From the NCBI GenBank assembly GCA_015075515.1, contig JABTUE010000004.1, positions 434,001 through 498,000 on the forward strand: a stretch of 64,000 nucleotides of DNA, in the 5' to 3' direction. The translations under genes were made by a program, and so were the position numbers. The stretch is from Planctomycetota bacterium (lineage in GTDB: Bacteria; Planctomycetota; UBA8742; UBA2392). Shown here one piece after another: positions 1 to 8,874 of this stretch. Under the pieces are notes generated by a model, which saw only the letters and a list, made by a program, of their open reading frames with translations, was not told the DNA's origin and did no database searches. The first letter of the stretch is position 1; every line of letters begins with the position of its first letter.

Positions 1-1017
1 CGGCGGGTCTACTTCGGCGATTACCACGCGGCGCTGGCGCAGGTCGGCCTCGAGTGTGGCCTGGCGCGGAAACGCGGCCGAGGGCGCCGGCGCCGCGGCG
101 CGTCTGGGTTCGGCGTGCACCACGGGCTGGCGGATCGAGGGCCTGCGCCCGCCCGCCAGAGCCTTGAGCCGGCGGATGTCATCGGGTGTGGTGCCGCAAC
201 AGCCGCCGATCAGGTTCGCGCCCAGATCGGCCAGACGGCGCGCGCTTTTGGCAAAGTAGTCGCCGCTTTCAATGTAAACCGGGCGGCCCAGATCATCGAA
301 ATCCGCCAGGCCGCGGTTGGGATAGATGCTGATCGGTTTGGTCGTGAGCTCCACCAGCCGCTTGAGAACTTCGATCGCCGCGGTTTCGCCGCCGCCGCAG
401 TTGGCGCCGATCACGGCTGCGGGCGATGCGTTCAGGGCATTGGCCATGCGCTCGGGCGACACGCCGGTGGTGGTGGTGCCGGCCAGCGTGAACGCCATCT
501 GGGCGACAATCGGCGTGCTGGGCAGGGCCGCGTGCAGCGCCGCCACGGCAAACAGCAGGTCTTCAAGGTCGCTGTAAGTTTCCAGCAAAAGCGCGTCCAC
601 GCCGCCGTCCACCAGCCCCCGGGCCTGCTCAACGACCACTTCGGCGCGTTCGTTGTCGGGCAGTTTCGAGGCCGCGCGGCTGATCGGCCCGATGGTGCCC
701 AGCACATAGGCGCTGTCGCCGGCGGCCTCGCGCGCCAGTTTCGCGCCGGCGCGGCAGATTTCGGCCGGCGTGGCAGTGATGTCGGCAGCCGCCAGGGTAA
801 AGCGGTCGGCGCCGAAGGTGTTGGTTTCGATCACTTCACTGCCGGCGGCGATGTATTCGCCGTGGGCGGCCTGGACAAAGCCGGGCTTGAGCAGGTTCAG
901 CACCGGGCCGATGTGCCCGTGCGCCAGCAGCCCGCGGCGCGAAAACAGCGTGCCGTAGGCGCCGTCGCCGATCAGCACGCGGCGTTTGAGCGCATCCAGA
1001 AAGGGCTCTTGTGGCAT
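1..1017 (-). CDS. Homocysteine S-methyltransferase, probably fused to methylenetetrahydrofolate reductase (3' end outside window)
   Basis: This gene is cut by the window's left edge, and 339 codons are visible. It reads from an ATG at 1017. The first ~280 residues form a homocysteine S-methyltransferase barrel. The Zn-binding cysteines are visible as GANCGGG near residue 206 and IGGCCGTTP at 270-278 (C273, C274). After an Ala/Pro-rich linker the frame continues with A-T-L-E-A-D-L and then VVIAEVDPP at the very edge, which resembles the start of a MetF barrel. Bifunctional proteins of this kind (Bacillus YitJ type) transfer a methyl group to homocysteine and reduce methylene-THF. The methyltransferase call is firm. 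The MetF half is inferred from about 15 residues. It is divergent from the sialidase-like gene at 1183. Confidence 0.85.
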   Translation of the reverse strand, partial: MPQEPFLDALKRRVLIGDGAYGTLFSRRGLLAHGHIGPVLNLLKPGFVQAAHGEYIAAGSEVIETNTFGADRFTLAAADITATPAEICRAGAKLAREAAGDSAYVLGTIGPISRAASKLPDNERAEVVVEQARGLVDGGVDALLLETYSDLEDLLFAVAALHAALPSTPIVAQMAFTLAGTTTTGVSPERMANALNASPAAVIGANCGGGETAAIEVLKRLVELTTKPISIYPNRGLADFDDLGRPVYIESGDYFAKSARRLADLGANLIGGCCGTTPDDIRRLKALAGGRRPSIRQPVVHAEPRRAAAPAPSAAFPRQATLEADLRQRRVVIAEVDPP

Positions 1018-1182
1018 GGGGCGACACTATAGGCAAAAGCGCCCGCCGCTACAGGGGCGTAAACGGCACGCCCGGCAAGACGCGCCAGCCGATCAGGGCC
1101 ACCGGCGGATTCGGATCCAATTTTCTGCCGCCCGCTGCGAAAAACCGGCATTGTAGGTAGAGGCAGAACCCGGAGAATCTCC

Positions 1183-2352
1183 ATGCGAACAGCCACAGGA
1201 TTGTGCCTGATGCTTTGCCTTTGCCTCGTTGCTCAGGCCCAGACCCCGGACAACCGGGCCGTTGCGGATGCCGGCGCCACCCAGCCGGTTGTTGCCGCCG
1301 ATGCCGAAGGCAAGCTGTATGTGGCCTACGCCGCAGGCGAACCGCGCCAGGTGTTTCTCAAGACAAGTACCGATGGAAAAACCTGGTCCGAAGCCGAAAA
1401 AGTTACCGTGGATGCCTTTCAGGTAATGGCCGGAATGACCCGCGGTCCCCGCCTGGCGGTAACCAAAGATGGAACCATCGTCGTGACCGCCTGCGCCAGA
1501 CTGCGCAAGGACGACGAAGTACACGTTTACTGCTATCGCAAGGGTCCGAAAGACAAGACCTTTGCCGGCACGCGCGTTACCACGGCGGCGGCCAAAGATC
1601 ACGAAGGCATGCACGACATGGTCGCCGACGCCGAAGGTGACATCCACGTAACCTGGCTGGACGGTCGTGAGGCCACGCGCGGCAACCATCTGTGGTACGC
1701 GCGCAGCAGCAACGGGGGCAAAACTTTCAAGGGCGAAGTGATGGTCTACAAGTCGCCTTCGGGTTCGGTCTGCCCGTGCTGCGCGCCAAGCATCGCGACA
1801 AGCGCAAACGGCAAGACGGTGGTGATCCAGTTCCGCAATAAACTCAAGGCCTCCGGCGGCGGCCCCGACGTGCATGACATGTACACGGCTGTCAGTACCG
1901 ACGAAGGCAAAAGGTTCGCCACCGCCCGGCTGGACGACCGCGAACGCTGGAAGGGCTGACCGATGGACGGAGGGCAGGTTGCCCTGAGCACGGACGGATC
2001 CACACAAGCCAGCGTCTGGATGAGCGACAGCGCCGGCAGCCGCAAGCTCTTCTTTTCGATCGGCAAACCGGGCGTAAGCCCCGCGGACGCTCCGCCCGCA
2101 AGACTGGACGGCCAGCAGACCCACGCCGCCGTGGTGGTGCTGGACAGCGATCGCGCCGTGGGCATATGGGAACAGGACGGCAACAGTGTGCGCGTCGCCC
2201 TGCTCAACCGCGACGGCACAGCGGGGAAGGTTCTGGATCTGGGGCAGGGCAAATTCCCGCGCATTGCGGCGACCGGGGACGGAGTCGCCGCGGTCTGGGA
2301 GAGCGACGCCGGCATCAGGGTGCGCAAGCTGACGGTCGAAGACCTGAAGTAG
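1183..2352 (+). CDS. Secreted BNR/sialidase-like protein with in-frame UGA (predicted selenocysteine 259)
   Basis: The frame opens at ATG 1183 with a signal peptide (MRTATGLCLMLCLCLVAQAQ). It runs 258 codons to a TGA at 1957-1959, continues in the same frame without a gap and ends at TAG 2350-2352, giving 389 residues if the UGA is read. The body is a beta-propeller of BNR/sialidase type, with S-x-D-G/E-G-K repeats such as STDGKTWSEAE and SSNGGKTF. Two motifs typical of this family are visible. One is a cysteine cluster VCPCC at 197-200. The other is a later G-C-P-M-x-G motif, present here as KG-U-PMDGG with UGA in place of the cysteine. A SECIS-like hairpin follows 11 nt later. The substrate is unknown and sialidase activity is not implied. 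The alternatives of a pseudogene or sequencing error fit poorly, because both halves are conserved in-frame and three other genes in the window show the same pattern. Confidence 0.8.
1971..1985 (+). promoter_or_regulatory. SECIS-like hairpin downstream of UGA at 1957
   Basis: AGGGC (1971-1975) pairs with GCCCU (1981-1985) around a five-base AGGUU loop. The GGU of the loop lies 17 nt after the UGA. Bacterial SECIS elements sit directly behind the UGA within the coding frame and present a GU-containing apical loop to SelB. This fits, though the stem is short. Confidence 0.5.
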
Positions 2353-2429
2353 CCGCAGCAACCGCGGCCTGCCCGGGTCAACGCCCGCGCAGGTACCCGG
2401 TTAGCGATCGCCAGGTGATCCCTGCACAT

Positions 2430-3548
2430 TCATGGCGGTGCCAGGGCGCTCGACATCGCATTCAGAAACGCCCGGCGGATCGCGTCGTAGCCGCGCTGGT
2501 TGGGGTCTTCAAGATTGATGTAGTACCAGTAGGTCGGGTCGGCGGCATCATAGTGCGGGTTGCCCGGCTCGTTGCAGTGAATGCCGTGGCCAAGCAGGGT
2601 CGCGTACACATCCACCAGATGCACATGATCGTGTCTTGCCGCGGCGGTCCTGATGGCATCGTTAAACGCGGTGTGGATACGCTTGCCGTCGGGCCAGGCG
2701 GGCAGCCAGAACCTGGGCCCGGCATTTTCGATGTCGCCGATGCCGTCGGTCGGATCATAGATCGTGGCGAGAAACACCGCGCAGCCGCCGGGGAATTTCT
2801 CGCGCAGGGCGACAAGCATGCGATTCAGGCGTTGCTCGAAGTTGCGAATCCACGGTTCGGCGACGGGCCAGTCGGCGCCATACATGGCCCCTTCGTTGGG
2901 GCCGGATTTGCCGTACCAGTGGATCAGATCAATGCCCCCGGTAGTCATGCACACCACGCCGAAGATCTCCTTCGGCCACACCTGCATCCGACGGATCGTC
3001 TCCTCGTGGTCAAGGCTGTTGGTGCTGTTGGCCGCCAGTCTTTCGACATGCCGGATATTCAGTACCCGTGAAAGTTCAACTCCCGTCATCTCGGGGTAAA
3101 CATCATCGCGGTTGCGCTGGATCAGTTCGAAGTAGCCCATACCCGGCCCCGCGCCATAGCCGGTACTGACACTGTCTCCCAGGCTGACCATCACCACAGG
3201 CTGATCCAGCCAATGGTGCTTGAATCGCGCCGCTTCAACCGCGGGGCCCGCCGGGCCGCTGCCCATGGGCGCCGGGATTCGCGCCAGCCACCAGGCCAGC
3301 AGCAGTCCAATCGCTACGAGAGAAAACCCGCCGGCGCCAAACTCGTACCAGCGCGGCCTGTGCGCGATCCCCCGCAACAGCCGCGCGCGCTTGCGCTTTG
3401 TGTCCACAAACAGCAGCAACAGCGCGCCCAAAGCCAGCCCCAGCGCGCACCAATTCCACCAGGCCGCAGGCGTAGCGACGGCGCGCCAGGCTGCGGCCCC
3501 GCCCAGAACCCCCAACAGAACGCCCAAAACCGCCGCGCGCAAAACCAT
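2430..3548 (-). CDS. Membrane-anchored SGNH/GDSL-like hydrolase
   Basis: The protein has 372 residues. The N-terminus has two or three membrane segments (residues ~1-20, 33-48 and ~75-90), followed by an extracytoplasmic domain. At about residue 120 it has VSLGDSVSTGYGAGPGMGY, a block-I GDS motif of SGNH esterases. ANSTNS and GIDLIHWYG could be blocks II/III, and DPTYWYYINLEDPNQRGYDAI near the end carries the D-x-x-H-like block V region. The family usually deacylates lipids or glycans. The substrate cannot be told. The gene is downstream of and co-directional with dprA and may be its operon partner (58-bp gap). Confidence 0.65.
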   Translation of the reverse strand: MVLRAAVLGVLLGVLGGAAAWRAVATPAAWWNWCALGLALGALLLLFVDTKRKRARLLRGIAHRPRWYEFGAGGFSLVAIGLLLAWWLARIPAPMGSGPAGPAVEAARFKHHWLDQPVVMVSLGDSVSTGYGAGPGMGYFELIQRNRDDVYPEMTGVELSRVLNIRHVERLAANSTNSLDHEETIRRMQVWPKEIFGVVCMTTGGIDLIHWYGKSGPNEGAMYGADWPVAEPWIRNFEQRLNRMLVALREKFPGGCAVFLATIYDPTDGIGDIENAGPRFWLPAWPDGKRIHTAFNDAIRTAAARHDHVHLVDVYATLLGHGIHCNEPGNPHYDAADPTYWYYINLEDPNQRGYDAIRRAFLNAMSSALAPP

Positions 3549-3606
3549 AACGACAGTATATCATTGTATGATGCAAATGCAAGAGAATCGTGCCGTTACA
3601 GGGGCG

Positions 3607-4713
3607 TCACAGATCCAGCCGCACATAGCGTTTGCCGGGCAGGGCTTTGGCCAGCCGTTTCATTTCCAGCGTCAGCAGGCCCGCCGTCACCTGGGCCGGC
3701 GCCAGACCCGTCTGGTCCATGATTTCGTCAATGCCCAGCGGGTCGCTGGGTTTCAGGCGCGGCCAGATCTGGGCCTCGGTGGGCGAAAGCCCCGCCGGCA
3801 GCGACGACTTTGGCTTGGCCGGCGCCGCTTCTTCGGGCAGCTTGAGCATGGGCAGGCCGGCGTAGACATCTTCCGGCCCTTCCACCAGCGCTGCACCGTC
3901 CTTGATCAGCTTGTGCGCGCCCTGGGACAGTTCGTGGTCTACCTTGCCGGGCAGGGCAAACACCTCGCGGCCTTGTTCGGCGGCCAGCCGCGCCGTGATC
4001 AGCGAACCAGACTTCAGGCCGGCCTCGATCACCAGCACGCCCAGCGCCAACCCGGCGATGATGCGGTTGCGCTGCGGAAAGTTGCGCGCCACACCCGGCG
4101 TGTAGAGCGGAAACTCGCTTAAAGCCGCGCCGTTGGAGGCGATCTCGTCCACAAAGCGCGCGTTTTCGGGCGGGTAGATGTCCGCCAGGCCGCTGCCCAC
4201 CACCGCCAGCGTGCGCCCGCCGGCCTCCAGCGCCGCGCGATGGGCCGAGGTGTCAATGCCGCGCGCCAGCCCGCTGACCACGGTGATACGCCGCGTGCCG
4301 AAGTCGCGGGCAAAGCGCGCGGCCTGGCTGGTGCCGTACACGCTGGCGTTGCGGCTGCCGACAATCGCAACCGCCAGCGCGTCTTCGCGGACCAGCGTGC
4401 CTTTCACGTACAGCAGCAGCGGCGGGTCGGTGATGCGCTTGAGGGCCTCGGGGTAGGATGCGTCTTCGATCTGCACGAAGTTTACGCCGTGCTCGGCGGC
4501 CTTGGCGATTTCGCGGTCGTGTTCGCCGGCGCGGATGACTTCGGCCAGCGCGGCCGGGGCCTCGCGGTTCACGCCGGGCACGCCCAGTATCTGTTCGGGG
4601 GTGGAACCGACAATCGCGGCGGCACTGCCAAAGCGCCGGTACAGGGCATTCAGCGCCGCGGGCGTGAACTTGCGCGCCACGCACAGCGCAACCTTGGCCG
4701 CCAGTTCATCCAT
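3607..4713 (-). CDS. dprA: DNA processing protein DprA
   Basis: The protein has 368 residues from an ATG at 4713 that overlaps the end of aroB by 8 bases. A longer reading start upstream lies inside aroB and is less likely. An N-terminal helix-hairpin-helix region (~10-60) is followed by the DprA Rossmann-like domain with YVKGTL, VGSRNASVYG and the diagnostic SGLARGIDTSAH. A C-terminal winged-helix domain follows (~305-368, PLGIDEIMDQTGLAPAQV). DprA binds incoming single-stranded DNA and loads RecA during natural transformation. Many non-competent bacteria also keep it. Confidence 0.93.
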   Translation of the reverse strand: MDELAAKVALCVARKFTPAALNALYRRFGSAAAIVGSTPEQILGVPGVNREAPAALAEVIRAGEHDREIAKAAEHGVNFVQIEDASYPEALKRITDPPLLLYVKGTLVREDALAVAIVGSRNASVYGTSQAARFARDFGTRRITVVSGLARGIDTSAHRAALEAGGRTLAVVGSGLADIYPPENARFVDEIASNGAALSEFPLYTPGVARNFPQRNRIIAGLALGVLVIEAGLKSGSLITARLAAEQGREVFALPGKVDHELSQGAHKLIKDGAALVEGPEDVYAGLPMLKLPEEAAPAKPKSSLPAGLSPTEAQIWPRLKPSDPLGIDEIMDQTGLAPAQVTAGLLTLEMKRLAKALPGKRYVRLDL

Positions 4714-5800
4714 GATCGCGCCCCAGCAGCAGGGCCGCAAAGCCGGCGTCAGGCCGCACCGGCAGCAGTTCGGGCCGGCCCGGCGCGCGCAATGCCACAA
4801 AGTTCAGGCTTGTGCCTTCGCGTTTCTTGTCGCTGGCCAGAAGTTCCAGCACCCGCGCCGGGTCAAGTTCAGGCGGAGCCTGCAACGGCAGGCCAAGACG
4901 CGCCAGCAGGCGCGTTACGTCGTTGGCGGCGTCCGGCGCCAGGCCGGTTCGGGCGATGCTCACGCCCAGGGCCGCGGCCAGACCGATGGCCACGGCTTCG
5001 CCGTGCAGATAGCGATCCGGAAACGCGGTCTCCAGCACGTGGGCCAGAGTGTGGCCAAGGTTCAGAGTCGCGCGCTGGCCCGTGGTTTCGGTTTCGTCGC
5101 GGGCGACGATGCCGGCCTTGAAGCGCACGCAGTGCTGAACCACACGGGCCAGCAGGCCGTGGTCGCGGGCCAGAATCGCGTCGGGGTTGGCGTCCAGCAC
5201 GGTGTGCAGATCGTCGCCGGCCAGCGCGGCGGTCTTGACCACCTCGGCCAGGGCCGAGACATATTCGCGCCGGGGCAGCGTGTCCAGGAAAGCCAGTTCG
5301 CAGATCACGGCCGCGGGCTGGTGAAAGGCGCCGATCAGGTTTTTGCCGGCGGCATGGTTGATTGCCACCTTGCCGCCGACGCTGGAATCCACCATCGCCA
5401 GCAGCGACGCGGGCAACTGGATGTACGGCACGCCGCGCATCAGCGTGGCCGCGAAATAGCCCGCCAGGTCTCCGATCACGCCGCCGCCAAGCGCCAGCAC
5501 CACGCTGCGGCGGTCGGCAATCCGCCCGCCCAGCGCCCAGTCGTACAGCGCGTTGAGCCTTGCGGGCGACTTGCTGCCTTCGCCGGCGGGCACGACAAAT
5601 TCGTGCAGCTCGGCCAGCCCGTGTACGGCCGCGCGCACGGCCGGGGCATGCAGCGGCGCCACGTTGGCATCGCTGACCAGCAGCAGCGAACTTGGCTTCA
5701 GCGCCGCCAGCACCGGGCGCAGTTCGCCCAGCACGTCGCGGCCGATTGCCACGTCGTAGCTTCGTGCAGCCAGTTGAACCGTCACACGCGCGGGGTACAT
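4706..5800 (-). CDS. aroB: 3-dehydroquinate synthase
   Basis: AroB converts DAHP to 3-dehydroquinate in the shikimate pathway, using NAD and a metal. The family blocks are all present: GGGVIGDLAGYFAATLMRG, VDSSVGGKVAIN, GAFHQP, ARDETE, LNLGHTLAHVLE and HGEAVAIG. The length, 364 residues from ATG 5800, is normal. A TTG three codons upstream (5809) is an alternative start. The gene overlaps the start of dprA, so the two are probably co-transcribed. Confidence 0.95.
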   Translation of the reverse strand: MYPARVTVQLAARSYDVAIGRDVLGELRPVLAALKPSSLLLVSDANVAPLHAPAVRAAVHGLAELHEFVVPAGEGSKSPARLNALYDWALGGRIADRRSVVLALGGGVIGDLAGYFAATLMRGVPYIQLPASLLAMVDSSVGGKVAINHAAGKNLIGAFHQPAAVICELAFLDTLPRREYVSALAEVVKTAALAGDDLHTVLDANPDAILARDHGLLARVVQHCVRFKAGIVARDETETTGQRATLNLGHTLAHVLETAFPDRYLHGEAVAIGLAAALGVSIARTGLAPDAANDVTRLLARLGLPLQAPPELDPARVLELLASDKKREGTSLNFVALRAPGRPELLPVRPDAGFAALLLGRDHG

Positions 5801-5841
5801 GGCGCGCAAGGATAGCAGCGGGTGCCGAAAATGGGACGGCG

Positions 5842-7686
5842 TCAGGTCGCCGCCGGCGGGTCGGGTTTGGGCGGTTCCTGGCCCGCGGGTGCGTCACCGG
5901 GCAGTGGCTTGAGCTTCAGGCCGCCGCGCTTTTCCAGGCGCTTGCGGGAAAGCTCGACGCTGGCGGCCTCGAACCGGCGGCGTTCGCGGCGGTCGGACAT
6001 GACAAAGAAGATCACGACCACAAACAGGCCCAGAAACGCCGTCAGGCCCGCGCCCACATAGATCCATTCGGTTTCCTTCTTGCCCTCCTGGATGGCCACG
6101 GCGCGGCGCGCGATCAACAGCGGCCGCACGTCGCTGCGGGTGCTTTTGGTTTCAAACACGTTGCGGTAATAGCGCGCGTTGAACGCCACCAGGGCGCGGG
6201 GCTCCAGGCCGGTGGGGGGCTCCACCATGTCCAGCAGATATTTTTTGGGCGTGGCAAAGTCGGCGGTGTCGCCCAGCAGCAGTGTGCGGAACACGCGCCG
6301 CATGCCCGCGATGTTCGGCGGCAGAATCACCGGCACGTAGTCGTCGCCGATCATGCCGACAATGCGGATACCCTGGCCGCGATAGCGCGGGCCGGTTTCG
6401 CCGCCGCCGCCGGCAAGATCGAAATAGCCCACGTCGGGCACGGCCTCGACGCTGTCGCCGGGGTCGTTGGCGCGCGCCAGAAGCGCGTAATAGGCGGCCT
6501 CGGTTTCCAGAAACACCGGGTCTTCGCGCAGGGCGTCGCGCACCTGTTGCAGCAGTTCGTCGGTGATCTCGTAGGGCTTGTTGGGCGACCGCGTCACGGC
6601 CGCGGCCAGCATCAGCGGCGCGTGGGCCTGGCACAGCACCGGCTTTCCGGGCGTGCTGAAGGGCGCGACTTTGCGCGAATACACCCACAGGCGCAGATAC
6701 GCGCCCTCAAGGCTCACCATCACGGCCTCGTTGGCCAGTTTGTCACTCTGGGCGATCACGCCGGCGGTGTTTACGTAAGGCTCAAGTTCGGGGGGCAGTT
6801 GCAGGCACTGGAACAGCACCACGCGCTGTTCGATTGGGTGTTCGGTGCCCACGCCGCGGCCCAGAAAAGCCACCGCGCCCTCAAAGTAGCCGTCCACGCG
6901 GGCGCCGTCGGGGTACACCAGCGGCTGGGCCAGTGTCACGCGGTACAGGTCAAACAGGCGGCCGGAAACCGCCAGGCCGCGGCCGCGGTAGGCGGCAATG
7001 CTGCGCTGGCCGGGCCCGTGAAAGTACACGTCGCGGTGCAGGCGGGCGGCAAGCTGTTCGCCGCGCGGGAGCTTGCGCATCACGCCCAGGGCCAGGCGTT
7101 CCGACGGCGGCGACTGGCGCCCGCCGTTGGCGGCGAATTCGCCCATAGTCAGGGTGCGGTCGGCATCGGCGGGTTCGACAAAATCCAGCACCTCGTGTGA
7201 CTCGGCGGTGTAGTCGAACACGGGTTCAAGCGTGAACTGACGCGCGGCAAGCTCGGCGTGCAGGGCGTCGCGTCGGGCCCAGATTTCACGCTGGTCGGTG
7301 CCACGGGCTTCTTCGGGCAGGGGCTGATCCTTGCGTTCTTCAAAGGGCAGGGGCAGGCCGTTGTTGGCCGGAGGCCGGTTGTCGCGCGGCGGGTCCACCA
7401 GCGGCGAGTTGACGGCGATGCCGAATTCGGCCAGGGCGCGCTCGGCGGCTTCCTGCTGAAGTTTTTTGAGTTCCGCCGGGGTGTAGATCGGGTCAAAGTT
7501 GGTGCGGATAGACTTGGGGTTCCAGCTCCATTCGCCGGCTTCTTTCTGGCCGGCAAATCGCGCCAGCAGCATGGCAATGCCCACCAGCGCCCCGACCATC
7601 AACAGCATGCCGGTCAGCCGTACCACCATGACATAGGGCGGCGGGGGCGGTGACTGGTCCACGGGGTTGTACGAAATCTTGGGCAA
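5842..7686 (-). CDS. Large two-TM membrane protein of unknown function
   Basis: The protein has 614 residues and I do not recognise the family. A proline-rich N-tail (PPPPPY) is followed by a membrane helix at ~21-43. The central ~480 residues, probably extracytoplasmic, have no motif I can name, and a second helix lies at ~540-565. The C-tail is Arg/Lys-rich and cytoplasmic, ending in a Pro/Ala segment. The start is uncertain. A TTG at 7686 gives the full N-tail, and the first in-frame ATG (7629) begins right at the membrane helix. It lies between aroB and the FHA gene on the same strand. Confidence 0.7.
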   Translation of the reverse strand: MPKISYNPVDQSPPPPPYVMVVRLTGMLLMVGALVGIAMLLARFAGQKEAGEWSWNPKSIRTNFDPIYTPAELKKLQQEAAERALAEFGIAVNSPLVDPPRDNRPPANNGLPLPFEERKDQPLPEEARGTDQREIWARRDALHAELAARQFTLEPVFDYTAESHEVLDFVEPADADRTLTMGEFAANGGRQSPPSERLALGVMRKLPRGEQLAARLHRDVYFHGPGQRSIAAYRGRGLAVSGRLFDLYRVTLAQPLVYPDGARVDGYFEGAVAFLGRGVGTEHPIEQRVVLFQCLQLPPELEPYVNTAGVIAQSDKLANEAVMVSLEGAYLRLWVYSRKVAPFSTPGKPVLCQAHAPLMLAAAVTRSPNKPYEITDELLQQVRDALREDPVFLETEAAYYALLARANDPGDSVEAVPDVGYFDLAGGGGETGPRYRGQGIRIVGMIGDDYVPVILPPNIAGMRRVFRTLLLGDTADFATPKKYLLDMVEPPTGLEPRALVAFNARYYRNVFETKSTRSDVRPLLIARRAVAIQEGKKETEWIYVGAGLTAFLGLFVVVIFFVMSDRRERRRFEAASVELSRKRLEKRGGLKLKPLPGDAPAGQEPPKPDPPAAT

Positions 7687-7777
7687 GCGGCATCCGTTTA
7701 TGGCAATTGAACGAAAACGCGCGCGGCGCGGTTCAATCTACAACCGCGCCCAAGTCTAGCGTTGGCGCGGCGCTTGG

Positions 7778-8584
7778 CTACGCGGGTTTGGTCGAGAACT
7801 GGAAAATGCGCGCGCCCTTGGGGTGCTTGAGCGTGATGGCCACCACCAGTTCGTCGCCGTCGCGCAGCGGCATGGGCTCGTGCACCGGCAGCCCGTTCAG
7901 GTACGTGCCGTTGGTGCTGCGCATGTCTTCGACCACAAAGCCCGATTCGCCGCGCCGGATGATGAAGTGGCGCTTGCTGATGGTCGGCACCTGAAACACC
8001 ACGTCAGCCGGGGCCTCGCGGCCCACGGTAATGCGGTCGTTGATCGGAAAGCGCTGGCCGGTTTCGACATCCACCAGCCAGCCCGGCCCGGTGTACGGCA
8101 CCTTGCCGGTGGGGCGTTTGGGCGGCGTGGCGGGCTGGGGCTGAAGCTCGACCGGCGCGGCCTGCTGGGGCGCGCGCTCGGTTTTGTCGGGCGCGGCCGG
8201 GCCCTTGGTTTTTTTGGCCGCGAACTTTCCGGCGTTGATGTTGGCCTTGACGCGGCCGGGGTCGGCGTTGCGGCCGTTGCGCGGCACGGCCCGCACCACG
8301 TCAATGTCCACAACGCGGAACAGGTTGGCGTGCTTGAAGTAGCGTTCGACGCTTTCCGGAATACGGATCAGCATCTTTTTTTCAGCGGCCTCGCCGCCAA
8401 TCAGCTTCAGGGCGATGCTGCGAAAGGCGTCTTCGGTGATTTCGGTCGAGCCGGTAATGTCCATCTCGACTTCGTCGTAGGGAAGCTGCAGCAACTGCGG
8501 GAAGTACTCGAACACGGCCGCAATGAACTCCTGTTCATTGGCGGCCGCGATCACGAGCCTGTTCCAGCGCAGGGTTGCCGGCAT
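7778..8584 (-). CDS. FHA-domain protein
   Basis: The protein has 268 residues. The C-terminal third (~180-260) is a forkhead-associated domain, which binds phosphothreonine. The key blocks are visible: ITVGRE, the SKRH core and the STNGTYLNG loop. The N-terminal ~110 residues (LVIAAANEQEFIAAVFEYFPQLL...) are an unrecognised globular domain, joined to the FHA domain by a Lys/Pro/Ala-rich linker. It is followed after 6 bp upstream by the 87-residue gene and then by the L7/L12-like gene, all on the - strand, so the three may act together. A PP2C-like phosphatase and a SpoIIE-STAND protein elsewhere in the window show that Ser/Thr phospho-signalling exists here. Confidence 0.85.
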   Translation of the reverse strand: MPATLRWNRLVIAAANEQEFIAAVFEYFPQLLQLPYDEVEMDITGSTEITEDAFRSIALKLIGGEAAEKKMLIRIPESVERYFKHANLFRVVDIDVVRAVPRNGRNADPGRVKANINAGKFAAKKTKGPAAPDKTERAPQQAAPVELQPQPATPPKRPTGKVPYTGPGWLVDVETGQRFPINDRITVGREAPADVVFQVPTISKRHFIIRRGESGFVVEDMRSTNGTYLNGLPVHEPMPLRDGDELVVAITLKHPKGARIFQFSTKPA

Positions 8585-8590
8585 GAGCTG

Positions 8591-8854
8591 CTAGTCCTTG
8601 GGCACGTGTTTCAGCGCCTCGTTCTGCAAGGCCGTAAGCTGGGCGTCGGGGTTGCCCGTGGCCTCGATGATCTTGCGCATGGCCTGTTTGCGGTCGTCGC
8701 CCTCGATCAGCGTGTCAATCAGCAGCCGGTACAGGTGCGTGGTGCTGATCGGAATGGCGTGAACCAGATCGTCAAACTCAACGTCGGTGAACACGAAGCT
8801 GCCCTGGGGGCACTTCAGCGTGACCGAACCGTCGGCGTTCTTGGTGAAGTTCAT
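8591..8854 (-). CDS. Small conserved-looking protein, 87 aa, function unknown
   Basis: I do not recognise the family. ATG 8854 is preceded by a good GGAG ribosome-binding site (ccggagcagccg), which decides this start over a longer upstream one. The protein is acidic and appears soluble, starting MNFTKNADGSVTLKCPQG and containing one cysteine. It sits between the FHA gene (6 bp away) and the L7/L12-like gene (20 bp away) on the same strand, so it is probably the middle gene of a three-gene operon. Confidence 0.65.
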   Translation of the reverse strand: MNFTKNADGSVTLKCPQGSFVFTDVEFDDLVHAIPISTTHLYRLLIDTLIEGDDRKQAMRKIIEATGNPDAQLTALQNEALKHVPKD

Positions 8855-8874
8855 CGGCTGCTCCGGTTCCCTGT

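Noticed and set aside
115..1032. Long + strand open frames opposite the homocysteine methyltransferase and similar long frames opposite other genes
   Set aside because: In GC-rich DNA the antisense strand of true genes stays open by codon bias. These frames have Gln/Arg/His-rich low-complexity products and no family motifs.
1957..1959. UGA as a sense codon throughout (reassigned genetic code)
   Set aside because: Many neighbouring genes end in UGA with the next gene starting in overlap (hisG, hisB, hisH and others), so UGA is a normal stop. Only the four Cys-equivalent sites look recoded.
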